A stretch of DNA of 34,931 nt from Plakobranchus ocellatus (GCA_019648995.1 BLXT01007636.1:803980-838910), one strand, 5' to 3'; shown: positions 1-14,000, counted from the first letter of the stretch. Made by a program: numbers and translations. Notes: generated by a model not told the origin, from the letters alone.

Positions 1-112
1 ACTACTACTGCTACAACAACATAATGTTACTACTATAATTGTTCCTTTTATTGATTCCATAATCTTATAATGCTTATGAAAAAAATGCTGCAATTGTTTT
101 TGTTGTCGACAG

Positions 113-251
113 ATATGAAAGAGAGGAAGCTTTCATTGCTCTCAATCTGACAGTGAAGAATGCAACACTACAGGACTCTTTGGACCAGTTTGTGAAAGGG
201 GAGTTACTTGAGGGTGCTAATGCTTACTTCTGTGAGAAATGTGGCGAAAAG
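113..251 (+). CDS. USP24: USP24 exon 1 of window: zinc-finger half of USP domain
   Basis: Acceptor GTCGACAG, donor after AAG at 252. Starts with one base of a split codon; residues 1-46. Contains [17 protein letters not shown] and CEKCGEK, the second CxxC of the USP fingers subdomain. The preceding 112 bases are intron with no visible feature. Confidence 0.9.
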
Positions 252-3200
252 GTTAGATGTTTTATCAATTATAAATGCTGTCTCGTTCACTGTTGAGGTT
301 TCATGTGTTTTTAGTGAATGCACATTTCATCATAAGTTATGGTAAGAGCCCCAATAATTTTTTTTTCTGTATAATCATAACAAGAAACAAAGTTGCCTTG
401 TGGTGAGTCACATCTTGAATGCCTTTTGGGAGTTAATAGGCACAGGTTGCTGTGTGAATCCTCAGCCCAACTGCTTTGATGTGAAGAGTAAATGTTCTGC
501 AACAGTATTGCTGATATCTTCAGACAGAAATTTGTGCTCTTGTCTCTGAAGCTTACATAGACTGATTCACTAAATGGCTTGCAGGAAGGACTTGTTTAGT
601 AGCTGAAGTCATATTCTGCTTGCTTTCAACAATATGCCAATAACTGGTGCTCCAATTATAATTGGACATGTTCTAACTTCTTACAACAGTTTTGCCTACA
701 GGTCAAAATTGCAAATATAGAGCTGGCTTTCATCATTCCAACTACAAAGCAGAATGAGCTCATTCAAGCCTTAAAAAGCCAACATGATCTTTCTAGCAGA
801 TGCTAAGTCAGCATTTCAAGCTATGAGCAACACATTCTGGATCTATGTTGTTGGCAACTGCACTCTTGGTTCTTAATGGCACAGATAGAAACATGGCTGG
901 AACAAAGACATTCATCAAAGCATGGGTTGAAATTAAATGGATAGATTCCCCTACAAATAAAAAATAAAAAAAAAGAAATATTCGACACGCTGAGAAAGGA
1001 AACCAGACCATCAGTTTTCGCGTGTGAATTGATCACAATTGTATTAAAAAAAAAAACATGTGCAAGAAAATAAAAATTTGGACTCATTGGACTACTTATC
1101 TAGCATGTGTGCAAAGATCACAAAGCATCTACTAAATGGCTGTAAGATTCTCACAACTCCTTTCAAAATGTCCTCACATCTTGAGGCTCAGTACTTGGCA
1201 CTTATTATAGCCTTCATCAAGGATCTCTCTTGACAATTGGACATGAGAGAGTGCAAAGAAGCAGAAGGAAAAAGTGCAAATGAAAACCTTTACGTGTGTG
1301 TTCAGAGAGTAGTGTTGGCTCAGGGAGAAGTGGTTACAGTAAAATTCGAAATTTTTAAAAGATTGCCCATTACATGAAAAGAAAATGTAACATTCTGGTA
1401 ATAGTTTGTTTTAAAAATATCATACAAGAAGATATTTATAAAGAAAATCTTCTTGAACGATAAAGTTCAAGAAAGGTAATTTTAATATACAGGGATGCCA
1501 GTTTTCCGATTTTAACAGGATTTCCGACTTTTTGCCATATTTTTATTACTTAGGAGCCAATTATACTTTAACCACAGCTTTGAAAAAACTATTCATTACT
1601 GTGAAGTTTCCTGCTTTTTTGTCAGAGGCCACTGGCATCCCTGTAATATAAACTTTTACTAAATTGATTTTTGTCTCTAAATGATAATGTTTATTAAAAA
1701 TGCTTTTGCGTTCAGTTTCTATGTCATATGAATAAGGTTTGTAATTTGCTGTTATTCCAAAGGTATTCGTCTCTATTTTTTTTTTTTTTTTTTTTTGACT
1801 AATGATCTCTAGACCTAATGCATGCATGGAAAATATCAGAGGCTTATGATTGTATACTAAAGAAAATTTGCACAACATTAACAGTTTGTTTTGGTGTAAT
1901 CTGCAGAGAAACACAATAAAGAGGATGTGTATTAAACATCTTCCGGCCATGCTTTGTATCCAGCTCAAACGGTTTGGCTATGACTGGGAACTCAACAGAG
2001 CTCTCAAATTTGATGATTATTTTAAGGTATCTTTTGGCTAGTGTTTTGATCAAGGCTCTTGCTTTGGCTGAAACATGGACAAAAAATCTGTTTATTGGTT
2101 TATCTTTAAAATGAAATTGTTTTAAAAATATACAGCTGATTGAATTTTAATGAAAGAGGTATTGTGTGTATTAGAAAAGTTCACCAAAAAAAAAAAAAAA
2201 AGCAACTACATAAAAGAAAGAATGGGATTATTGCTTTCAAATAACTGTAGCAACTGAATAACTACAGACTTTACTATGATTCAAAAGAAACTTTTGAACT
2301 GTAATTTTATTCTTATTTCTAATCTTCATTAATGCTGTTTTACGCTGTTGTTACTTTTGCTATTTTTTTTTTTTTTCCTATTATGGGCATCAATTGATGT
2401 TGTCAATTTTTTTGTGCTTTTGTTGCTCTCATATGAATGTAATGGCTGTATCATTTGCAGAGTTTAAATCTGTCTGTTTATGTATGCTTTGTTTTGTTAG
2501 TTTCCCTGGATGTTAGACATGGAACCATATACTGTAGAGGGCATGGCTCGCAGGGAGCAAAACGAACAGGGATGTGATCGTCGCAGTTTGTCATCACTAG
2601 ACACAGATAACCAATCATTACACAGTGCAGATGGAGAAACAGCATCAACCTCTGGAATCGGCACTGGAGGTTCAGATCAGCTAAACACAGGCAGCAGTGG
2701 AAGTGGCGAATCTATGGAGACTGGCACTGAGGCAGCCACTCTTAACCCAGACTCAAATCCCATACACTACGAGCTGGTAGGCATTGTGGTGCACAGTGGT
2801 CAGGCCAATGCTGGTCACTATTATTCTTTCATCAGAGACAGAAGGTGAGAGTTAAGCTCAACTGCTAAAAAACATGTTAAAGCTCTGTCATATGGTTTTA
2901 AATTAACCAGCTTAAGCCATATTGACCTTAGCAGGACTTGTGCATAGTGTCCATAAGATGACAAAGCCATGCCTTGCATACCTAGGCAGAAGCATTTTTA
3001 TTCCCAATGCTTTGAATTTTTTAAAACCTACGCTCTTTTCTTGCTGTTTTCTTCAATTCTTAAATATAAAACCGATCTAAGTATTGATCTTGCATCATCA
3101 ATTGTATCATTATATGAAAAAAGATTTTAAAAAATGTTTCTTCCTTTTTCTACATTATATTTAAGTCTCTGTTACTTTGTAATGTCTTTTAAAAAAAAGT

Positions 3201-6200
3201 GATTGTCACCACTGATAAAAACCTTAAGCTTGAATCAATGATATATTTCTTCAAATTATCACTCTTTCATATTTTTTGAAAAACAGTGTGTGCTATCTTA
3301 CTATTATTAGCATAATTCTTAATCTTCTTTTTTGGGGCGGCTGCAGGGGTACAGCATCCACCAACCCTAACAAAGGCAAGTGGTTCAAATTCAATGATAC
3401 TGTTGTGGAAGAATTTGACATGAATGATCAGACCGTTGAACAAGAATGTTTTGGTGGATCCTACAGAGCTAAAGTCTATGACTCAAGTGAGTTGGAGTTT
3501 ACAAAGTTCGTTCAATTTTTAGTAATCACCAAAATGTAGTATTTGCAATAAAAGATATACAGAAGAGCTATACTTTAGATGTCAGTCACTAAAAAACCAT
3601 ATGCTTCTTTATAGATCCACGTCTAGAAAAACACTAAAAGGTTTAAAAATAAGACATTGCAATGTCTTTTCTAGACAGAGAATCTAACAAAAAGGGAACA
3701 AAAATACTAATTTCATTGATTTTTTTTAGTTTTAGTTATGGTAATAACAAAGATACAGAAACTCCAGAAAAAAAGCAGTATTTACCTCCTGAAATCCTAC
3801 TTCTTGTATAGCTATGGTGGCTTAGGATTTATAAAAAAAAAAAAACATAACAAAGGCCTGTATGTATTGAAGAATGTTTGGATCAAGGCAGAAGAGCTTA
3901 GCAATATTACATGCATTTTTCTTGTTTTAAATATCAAACAGCAGAATTGTTTAGCTGCACAGAACACTAAAAAATTATTGATTTAGCTTACGGTTTGTTT
4001 GCTGAATGGTTGAGCTGAATTATTGTGCATGAGTTAGGTTTATGCCAAATTGCAGTTTTAAAATTACTGCATTTCAGAGCCTGAAGAGTTTTCAGATAAC
4101 GTATAGATGAAATAGGAAAACTTTGTAATTATGAAATTGATTGAAAATTTAACTTGGTAGATCTAGTGATAATAATTAAAACAATAATAATATGACATTA
4201 ATCTCTCTAACATCTTAGAAGTACCCAAAATAACTTGTGCCGTTACTGCAGTGAGAGTGTATTTATTGAGGTCCTTACTATCACATTCAGGTAACTCTTA
4301 CCCTGAGGATCGTCTGCGCTATTGGAACGGGTATTTGCTCTTCTATGAAAGGATTGAAGACCTTCGCTCACCCATAACTGCTAAGAGAAGCAAGATAATT
4401 GCAAGGAGAGTCTTGCCTGAGGGAGGGTAAGTCTTGATAACTTTACAGTATTTCAGTGGAACCTCGTTAAAGCAGTATATTGATCATTGCAAAAAACAAA
4501 ATATTAAGACCGTATTTTTTTTATTTATTTGAATATAATTTTGCAGCAACATGGTTTAGATATAGCAGTAATAGATTAATCCTGACATGGCTGTGTTAAT
4601 TAATGTACATGAAGACTGTCAGTAATCTGCTAGTTTTATTTGTTATTTTTCTTCTATTTTCATTTTGAAATATAATAGTGTGGGAATGAAATATATTTCA
4701 GTTTGTAATATCTATGAGTACAAGTCAGATTTGTAAAATAATTCTTTTTTTGTTTTGTCTTGTTTTGGAACAGTTAATATTCTTAAATCTCTTTACACTC
4801 AGTTGATGTGTCGGACACTTGAAAGAGCGCAAAAGGAATGTAAGAAGAATGTCTCTATAATTTTGGAAAAAAATAAATTTTGTTTGCATGACAAGTGTAA
4901 GATGAGTGTCACTGTGGTTTAAAAAAAAATTATAATGTTTGTATACAACCAGTGCGAAGAAGATCATTACCTAATAGCCTTTCTATGTGTTGGTTTCAGC
5001 AAGCGCAGCTTAAACAGTGACAGCCTCATGGAGCTGACAGAGCTTGTACATAAGGGAGAGCGTAAGGGAATCTTCATGGATCGTATGCCTGCTGGTATTC
5101 AGCAAGTCATCCATGCAGAAAACATTACCTTTGTCAAAAATAGGGACATCTACAACCCAGAGTATTTCACATTTGTGCGCCAGCTTGTCTCATGTAACAA
5201 GGTAAAAATACATGATGATTAAATGAATAAAAAAAAAACAAAACAACAAAAAAAACCAAACATATACAGTAAATGAAATAGAAAATGCCAAGTTTTGGTT
5301 TAATTCTTGAACTGGTTGACTTTTTTGTTTGAGTGCTTGTTTTCTTCATAAAATGATCCAAAGTCAATCATACTCTTTCCTACACCCATTGTCCATTGTA
5401 GGTATGCAATAAATATGAACTTTTTCATAGCAAAGAAAGCTTACATTTTTTTATTGTGGTGACTAATTTGACTTGTCTTATCATCATTTTGTTGCTCCCT
5501 ACTTTGATAATCTCTGACATTCTATCTCCTGCCTGGCCAATTTATTGAACCTCATTGTGTTCTTGTTGCAGCCCATATTGTTAATTAAAATGGCAGAAAA
5601 GTTTAAAGTTAAAAATCATGTATCCTTTTCAAGGAAACACTTGGTATGTTTATTACGATAATATCATTTTTCACTTGCTGACCATTATTTTTAAAATTGA
5701 TCTCTTTTTTCCCCCTTAACTTTTTGGGGGGGGATTTGTGGAATTCTTTCTTATATTCTGTGCTCTCTTTCTAGTCACATCAAGAAGATGCTGACTTTGA
5801 GGAAATGTGCATTCAGTCTATGCAGTTGACAACACGATTTCTGTTCAACACATATCTCAGGACACGCTTAAAATCTCAGTAAGTTTTCAATGAACTGTTT
5901 TCCATTAAAATAAACCCAAAACCTGAAACACAAAAAATGTTCTTTTTTAATAACGTTGCGTTAAAGACTTAGAAGACTAAAACATCTCAGACTGTTATTT
6001 AGTGAGGTAAGATACGAAAGATGAGTCTTTTTGAACATTTTAACTTGAATTTGGCAGAATATGAACATGAAGTGCCTCAATCAATTTATAGAATTGATTT
6101 TGGTTGAAAATTCTATTAAAGTCATTTCCATCTCACAATATGTTATCATTCTTTGTAGCACCCCTGCTTGGGACCCATAAATAAGTGTCAAGAGATTAGT

Positions 6201-8015
6201 TTGTCAGTGTTTCCAATCACCCGCATTTCTCCAGATTTCTGCAGTTTTGAGCTTTATGCAGTTTCCGTGGTGGAAAAACTTTCCGCACTTAAGGCAGAGA
6301 GTAAAATTAGGAGAAAATGGCTTGCAAAATAACCCTAACAGCGCCTCAGCTCCATAAAGCTTTGAGCTGTGTGTATCATGTGCAGTGTACTCTTTCATTG
6401 TTCTAACTTCCGCAATTTTGGTAACACACATTGGTTTGAAGAGGATCGCTTTGATTGTGCTGCGTCTTTATCATCTGTCTCTCAGTGCGGTGATACTCAC
6501 ATCAATGTTGATTTGAATTCGAGATTTTGCAGCCTGAGGAAGTATTTTTGTCTTGATTCTCTTGTTATTTGATGACGCATATTAGCTTCTGGAGGTAGCG
6601 AAATTCCATTTTGAAGAATGTGACTTTGCCTGTAGATCTAGATCTAGAATTTAGCATTTTGAATCTAGAGTCCAGTGTAGGGTGTATTGTTATTTCATTT
6701 GCATGTGCAGGTTCTAGCATTTGAAACTTGAGCAGAGATCTTGTCAAGCTAGATCTAACAAGTCTGTATCAAGATCCAGTAATCTAGACAAGATCAATTT
6801 TTTCTCTTTAGGCTAAGTGTGCACATCCTTTTCATTCATCATGTAGGTTATAGATTCTAGAGCTAGAATTTAGATCTGGATTATCTAGGTCTTAAATCTA
6901 GATGAGATTCAGGTGGCTCACATCTCATGATGTAGATCTAGAAATTTAAATTTTCTCTTGCAATTTGAATTTAGTTTTGAAGAATAGATTATCTAAATCT
7001 CCTGGAAAGGTGGTAACAAAGATTTTCCCCTCTACAATTAAAAAAAATCCTTGGTTTTCATGATTATCTGTTGGAAGCACTGGTTTGTACATTCAGGAGA
7101 ATATAGTGCATGGGTTTCAGGGCTGGATGAAGAACTTCAGAAGGGAAGGGGTTCCTTGGGGGTTTTGGGGATCCTCCCCAAATGGCAAAGCCCCCCTGAA
7201 GCTGAAGAATTTTTGCAATTTTAGAATAAAAATATGGCCTCTCCTGGCTCTAAAGTAATACATAATCAATAAACTGGTACATAACTTTTGCAGGGGAGGG
7301 GTTCTGGAAACCCTCGGACATCCCTCCCCTGATGCTGCCCTGGGTTTTAACTCGACTAAGGCAAGAGTGCACAGCCTAAAGTAATGGGCAACCTTTCATC
7401 ATCTTATATGATGTATGATTTTTTTTCAAATTGTTCCTGGCTTTAATATATTATGATAAAAGTGTAGGACTTGTAGAAATAAAGAGAATAACTCAACATG
7501 ACCCTCGGCTCACACCAGTGCTATGATTGATAGGGGACAAAATCCCTCCAATCTCAAAGAAATTTTATGCAATTTCTTTTGTTTCGAATACACATAGTCC
7601 TCCCCAATTTTCAATCTCCTACCCTTTGCTTGCTCAACTATTAGTGTTGGTTCTTGTCTTTTTGATTATTGCACGGCATTGCTTTTACATTGAGAAATGG
7701 GCCTAGTTTTTGATCTCTTGACTGAGAGATCTTCACAATACTCTCATAACCTCTCCCTTATTTCCCCTTCTCACTGAACCACTAAAATTTCATAGGCCAA
7801 TGTTGCAAATAAAGCTGACTTCTACATTGAATTTCTAGAATAAAAAGTGATCTACTGACAATGCAACACGGCTCGTTTGCCCAAATGAGTTTTATGAAAC
7901 AAAATAAAAAACAAAAGTGTGAGATACCACTTAAACTTTGTTGGGATGGACATAATGTGTAAGTCGATATTCTTTTTAATCCCTCAAGGCTTTGACTTAT
8001 CCATAGTTGATTGTA

Positions 8016-8085
<70 letters not shown>

Positions 8086-11000
8086 AATACACACATATAT
8101 AAATCAGGATTCTGTTTACTTCAAGCTCTTCCCCAGTGTGGATCTAATTTTATTTTATATACAGTAGAAAGCTCATAAGTGCCAGGGAATGGACCCAAAC
8201 TTTGAATTATAAGACTTAAAATTATTAAAAGGAGCAAAAAGTTACTAGGAACCAATATTGAAACGGAGACTTAAAAAAGGCCAAGCATAGTGTCTCCCTC
8301 CAGTCGCGCCCAGCACACCTTGTCTCACCCTGAGCTTCTTCTATCTCCCCTTTCTGCGCTTATAAGTGACTTTGCATGAAATTTATTAATGTGTTTATAG
8401 CTAGGTGGAGATTGCATGCCCACTCTACGCTTACATTTGGCACCCATCTTCCCTCCTCTCACCCCTATCTCATATTGTTGTTAATGGCACTCTGGAGTAT
8501 GCCAGTTTTGTTTGAACAGAGATTGACACTGTTTCAGGGTGGCAAGAGAAAAACAGTTTTTTTTCTTATTGTGGTTTGTGGCGATGTGGGCTTTGAATTA
8601 TGAGAATGGACTATCTTAGATTTCGAATAGTGAATTCAAACTTAGCAAAGCCAAAGAAGAAAAAAACCTCAGATCACGAATACTTCAATGTATGAGATAT
8701 TCGAATTATCAGACTGGCTCTTGAGGTTTCCACTGTGTGTGGTTTGTGCAGAAACCAGTTTGCTTCAAAGAGCTTCAAAATTTTTGCATTAGAATATTAA
8801 CCTTTTTTTGTTTGATTTCCTCAGATCCGAAATTGATGAGTGGGTGTGTCTCGTGGAAACATTAATGTCAAGTTGCAAAGCTGCTTGTTTGTGGTTTATT
8901 GACTACTTGGCTAGTGAGGAAGGGAAAGATATAATAAAGTAAGTCTATTCTTTTAGCACAGATAAATTCTATGTGCATAAAACTTATAAATTTCTTGCCT
9001 TTTCATTTCAAGAAAGGCAATTCGTGTATTAAGATTTAAGAGCATATTAGCTCAATGCAGCCAAAGTAACAGTAAAAAAGAAATGTGAAGATAGAACAGC
9101 ACTGTCAGTTGCACGATTTCTATTCCATTAAAACTTATTTTTTAAAACTTATGAGAGCATTTTGATTTAAAAAAGAATTCTTAAAGTTGTATGAGGAACA
9201 AATGTTTGTTTTTCAACCAGCATTGATCAGCTTACTCATGTATTATTTTAGGTTCTTTTGCTTTTTTTGAGTTCCTTTTTACTGTCCAGTAGACATAAAT
9301 AAAAATTATGAACAAGAAAAAAAGTGTTTGCAAAACTCTAAAATGATAAAGCACACAGCTTTTGACATATAAAGGCATAAATCTGATGCAAGGATTTGTA
9401 TTAATCACTGTTCGTTGAAAAACTGAAAATTGATCTTTTGAGATTACTTTTTCAATCAAACCTCTACAAGCCTGTAATTGCTAGTGACACAGGAAAAATT
9501 GAGCATTTTCTGTGTCACATTTCTAATGCATAGGGTAAATTTTACGATTTTGATTCAAAAACTTTCTTAGTTTTGTCCTTGAAAAATAGTCTCTGTAAAT
9601 TTAAGCCATAAAATTAATTTTTTAGAAAATTCATATTTTTTTTTATGAGCTATGACTTCATATAACTCACGAAGTTGAATGATTTTTCAAACCCAAAACG
9701 CCCATTGTAAAATGATCACCTCTTGTCAATATCAAAATTGTTTATTAAAAAAATTTATACTATCTTAAAATACACCCTGTTGATTAAAATGATTTAGATA
9801 AGTCTGAATTCTTCTGAGGACAGACTTTTTTTTAAAGTTGAGAAGATTATAATTTTAAATTTAAAAAAAAACAACTTATTTTTTTCTCTCAGGCCATTTA
9901 TCCTTGAGTGTCCCACAAAGGAAGTAAGGGTGATGTTTGGGAAGCTCCTGGAAAGAACTCTTTCTAGTTTCTTCCATCATGCAGGCGTACCAGTAAGTTA
10001 AGAGTTAGTCAAGAATTCGAGAGAAAACAGCATTCTATGCTCTCATAGCTGGGCCTTAAAAGGATTTCTGTAAAACTCTAGAAGAAAAATTATTTTAAAT
10101 TGTATCTTCCACTCTTCCCTGTTTTACTCTCTATGTGTGACCGTCGCTCTTCTTTGTCTGTCTGCCTGTCTGTCTCTCTCTCTCCTCTTCTTTATATCTG
10201 TTTCTGTCAGTCTCTCTCCTCTTTGAATTTGCATATTTTCAGATATGCTATGTTTATGTGTAACAGTCTAACAAAATGAGTCAAGTTTTGGCTGTGCATG
10301 ATTGACTTTAAATGATAACCATTAACTAGTGAAGTGAAAACTACTCTCTCCTCTAAGGGAAAAACTTTCTGTACACATGCTATAGTCTTTTACTATATGA
10401 AGCATTGAAATTTTTTACTTCATTTTAAAATTTTTATTTGATCTCAGTGATGTAGACCCACAACTGGACTCATTTTGTGAGAGTGCAACACATATATTTA
10501 CATCATGTGTGTGTAACAATTTGTGCATACACTCTAAAAGAATACTAGGCCATACTAAATAGATAGATAATTGTATTTAAAAAATTCACAATGAGCAGGT
10601 TTTTCAAAGAACTCTTATTTTTGGTCCATGTATTATCAAAGGACACAATGTACTTTGTATGCTGCTCATGCTTCAAATAGAATTGAAGGTTCTGAGGTTT
10701 CAAAACATTTAGATTTCTGTAGCTTTAAAAAGTCTTTTCATAACTTATTGTTAATATCATGAAGTTGGAAATGACATTTATTTTAAAATCTTGTCACAGT
10801 CTTTATGAAACAATCTCCTTGGATCCTTTATGCCAAATGATGTGAAACATTGCCAGATTTACCCACATTTTATCAGAGCTTGGGTCAAGATTAATTTTGT
10901 CACAAGTGCACCTTTGTTTTGATACTTGTGGCAGCTGCAAAAAATGTCTTATATATTGTGATGATACTGCACATACTGCTTAAGCTGTCTTTGCAATGCG

Positions 11001-14000
11001 GTTTTTAATTCTCCCCTAAACAGACCCATGCTAACCTCAATGCAGTTTTGGAGTATTTACTGTCATTTTTGGACAAAGAGGCTGTGGACCATGTTAAAAA
11101 TAGCACTCAGTATTTTCTTGTCATCAAGTGTTACATTCAAATGGTAAGTTTGTTTTTTTTTCCTTTAATTAATCGAATTATGTCTCTCAGGAGTTAATTT
11201 GAATATTTTCTTTTTTGTTTCTCTTAAAATTTATTATTTTGATTATATTTTTCAAGGGAAAAGTGATTTGAATGCTGGCCAATGATATTGATGAGCTCTG
11301 TCGTAAAATAAATTGATTTGCATAACTATGACAAAATATCTTTGTGCTTCAGTTGTCTTAAAGAAAAAGCTTATGAACATTCTAATGTAAAGGTATGATC
11401 TAATGATTTAGAAAATATTGCTCAAATTTTGAAACCCTCTTTTACATTGTCATAAATCATGATTGCAATGAAAACTTTGAATTAATTTGATTGTATGGAA
11501 ATTGAGAGGATTTGAATTGGCATTTATTCATGTTTGAAAATGTTTTAGCAATTAAAATAATGTAGATGGCGAACCTTTGTAAAGAATTTCCTTTTTCAGC
11601 AAGCCTTTCTCAGGTTGTCAACTTCATGCAAAACCTTCAGCTTGGTCTCTATTGAGAATGTTTCATTTTTTGCTTTTGCTGTTGTGAGCCTGGATTTACA
11701 TCTAAAAGATCATGTGGCTGAGACTAGCAAAAAAAAACAAAAAACAGTGGTGTTATCTTCAAATTAAGAGAACTGCGATCTATCCACTTCAGATTATGAG
11801 ATTGAGTTTGATAAAGCCAAAGAGAAAAAAAATTCCTAACATCATGAGAACTTCGATATTTGAGAAATTTGGACAATCATTGGCCTCTGAGGTTTCCTCT
11901 GTGCATTCAACCTTTTTTTTCAAAATGTATATATTTTTAACATACTAAACAATTATCAATGTATAACAATCAAAGCTTATCATCTGCGAGTTTTTTCTTT
12001 TTAAATTTTCAGGGCACCAAGGCATGTGCTCACATGTTTGGCAGGAATGGATTCCAAAGGCTTATCACATTCCTGTTGGGAAATGGCAGCGGAGTGAGTC
12101 AGTCTTTTGATGTCTATTGTAACAAATACAAGCAAATAAGAAACAGCAGACCAGAAGAACTGTCAAACAATCTTTTGTTCAGTGGAACATTTTCTTTGTT
12201 CCCATTAGTTTTAGCTTTAGTGAAGGCATTAAAAAAAATATTTGAACATTGGTTTTTGTCAGAATTGCACTGTTGTTTGTTAATGAATGATTTTTTCCCC
12301 TATATATCTGCACTAGGACATGGTGAAGTTCAAATTTTAGTTTTAAATTGTTATTTTCTCTTCTTATTACAACCAAAATTTCTCTATATTTATTTCTTAA
12401 AACTTAAGGAATCTGGTCGTAGATGGAGTTCCATCCAGGCACGAGAGTTTGCACACCTTCACACAGCTCTGGCTTTGCTTATCCTCAACTGTGATGTCAA
12501 GGTCTATCAGACACATGGTAAAACAATCTGTCGGTTTAACTGTGGACCCCAGCACCTGTCCTAACAGCATTTCCATAGGGAATATTTTACAAACTGCTTT
12601 TAGGCTCGATTGAATCAATGTAGCAGAAAGTTTTTTTATTAGGCCTTCATTGTTTCTGTCCCTATTGTTTTCAATTTGTGGGAAAAAAAACCAACTAAAG
12701 AACATTCTTATGACTGCGATTTTGCCACCTGAATACAAGTGGTTTTACATAGAACGTAAAAATATGTTCTATTTTTTTTTAATTAGGTTTTTTTTTTGTT
12801 TTTGCCTGAGCAGAGTGTGGCGAGTATGGAGAGAGAAAGCCGGTAACAGTCCTCCCCCACATATTCCTGAAAATGTCGCCTGAAATGAGCTGCTATGTTT
12901 TCGGAGATGATTCGCAAAGATACATCAAAGAGGTAAACTCATACTGTCTGCTGTTTTAAACCTCCTAGTAAATTGTGCTGACAAATGTTATTTCAAAGTT
13001 TTATATTTCCAAACAATGAAATTTTATTTTTTTTTTATTCCAAGGGAGTTATAAAAGAAAACTTTAGTTGTTGATGTGATTTATAAAATAATTTTTCCAC
13101 TATTACTTTTTAAGTTCTTAATTATCTACAGAAAGACTGTTAAAATATGTTTTTCTTCAATTGGCTCCTACGTTCATGATAATAAAATAAATTGTGATAT
13201 TTATGTATTGCACAGAGATAAGGTAGAAAACAACATTGTTAGTGATAGTCTTTAAAGAGTGTTTTTTTTTAATATAATTACAGCTATCTTTTGACTTATA
13301 ATTGAGACTATAAACTAGATTCTTTCTCCCTCCCTCCCTCTCTCTCTCCTCTCTCTCTCTCTCATAAAGATATGAGAAATAAAAAAAATAAATTAAGTAA
13401 ATTTAAAATAACTTGGAGTTATAAATCAGAAATTTATTATCAACATAGGTAGAGTAAAGCATTCATACTGTGTGAAGCAGCTAGCTCTAGGTATACAACA
13501 AATTTACTAGTGAATGTCCATTTCTTATTGTGACTAATTTACAACTTTCAGTTGAAAACAGGGGCACCAGAGAGGCAATCAAATTGAGTTGGTCATGTGA
13601 AAAAAAAAAATCTCCAGAATTTCTTAACTTTTTTTGTTGCTTTTTATAACAAAGAAATGTAATAGATTTCTATAACATAAATTATTTCAGGTTGTTCTGG
13701 CAGTTCGGGAGTTGGCAGGTGGAAATCTATTGTCCCTCTTTGATATGCTTCTCTACTGCTGCCACTGCAACCTCACCTTTTCAGAAACCCTCCTCAAGCA
13801 TGTCATGGTAAACTCTGCAAACTTCTCTTCATTAATTTTGTGGTTGCAGCCACAGACTTTTTTTTTTTTTTTTTGCAAGCTGTAAATAAATATTGAAATC
13901 ATAACATGAGCAGAGATTCCAAGTAAATTGTCATTGAAATGTGTAGAGTATATGTTTTCAGGGTGGCACTTGTGTTTAACAATGGGAAAACAAATTAGGA

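Larger units (their letters stand above)
252..1906 (+). other. Intron 1, with transposon relics
   Basis: Phase-0 intron of 1,655 bp. It carries a probable RNase H relic (about 722-905), a hAT-like MITE (1490-1643) and a T-run near 1777-1797. The rest is AT-rich with no recognisable coding or RNA gene. Confidence 0.85.
2027..5774 (+). other. Introns 2-7 (short introns between exons 2 and 8)
   Basis: Introns 2027-2500, 2845-3346, 3487-4290, 4427-4999, 5202-5571 and 5644-5774. All are AT-rich with poly-A and poly-T runs. Intron 5 contains a single CAGTGGAACCTCG motif at 4454 resembling a pogo/Tigger terminus. I see no genes or RNAs in them. The exons inside this span are listed separately. Confidence 0.8.
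5879..8824 (+). other. Intron 8 (2.9 kb), repeat-rich
   Basis: It contains a GC-richer stretch at 6160-6550 with short open frames on both strands but no recognised domain. A tract of clustered AGATCTAGA/TCTAGA motifs lies at about 6630-6950, and a G/C-rich inverted segment near 7150-7200. It also holds the (ATCT)n run at 8017-8084 and the pogo/Tigger-like element at 8162-8735. No functional gene is seen. Confidence 0.8.

Noticed and set aside
4909..4921. CACTGTGGTTTAA as right partner of the Tigger-like end at 4454
   Set aside because: It does not match the expected GGTTTCCACTG orientation or sequence.
6204..6431. Cys/His-containing minus-strand frame ([13 protein letters not shown])
   Set aside because: The spacing fits no zinc finger I can name, no splice context is seen and flanking frames are broken.
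11959..12564. 201-codon plus-strand open frame
   Set aside because: It reads through USP24 exons 12 and 13 and the AT-rich intron between them. The conserved parts stop at good splice sites, so the frame is accidental read-through.
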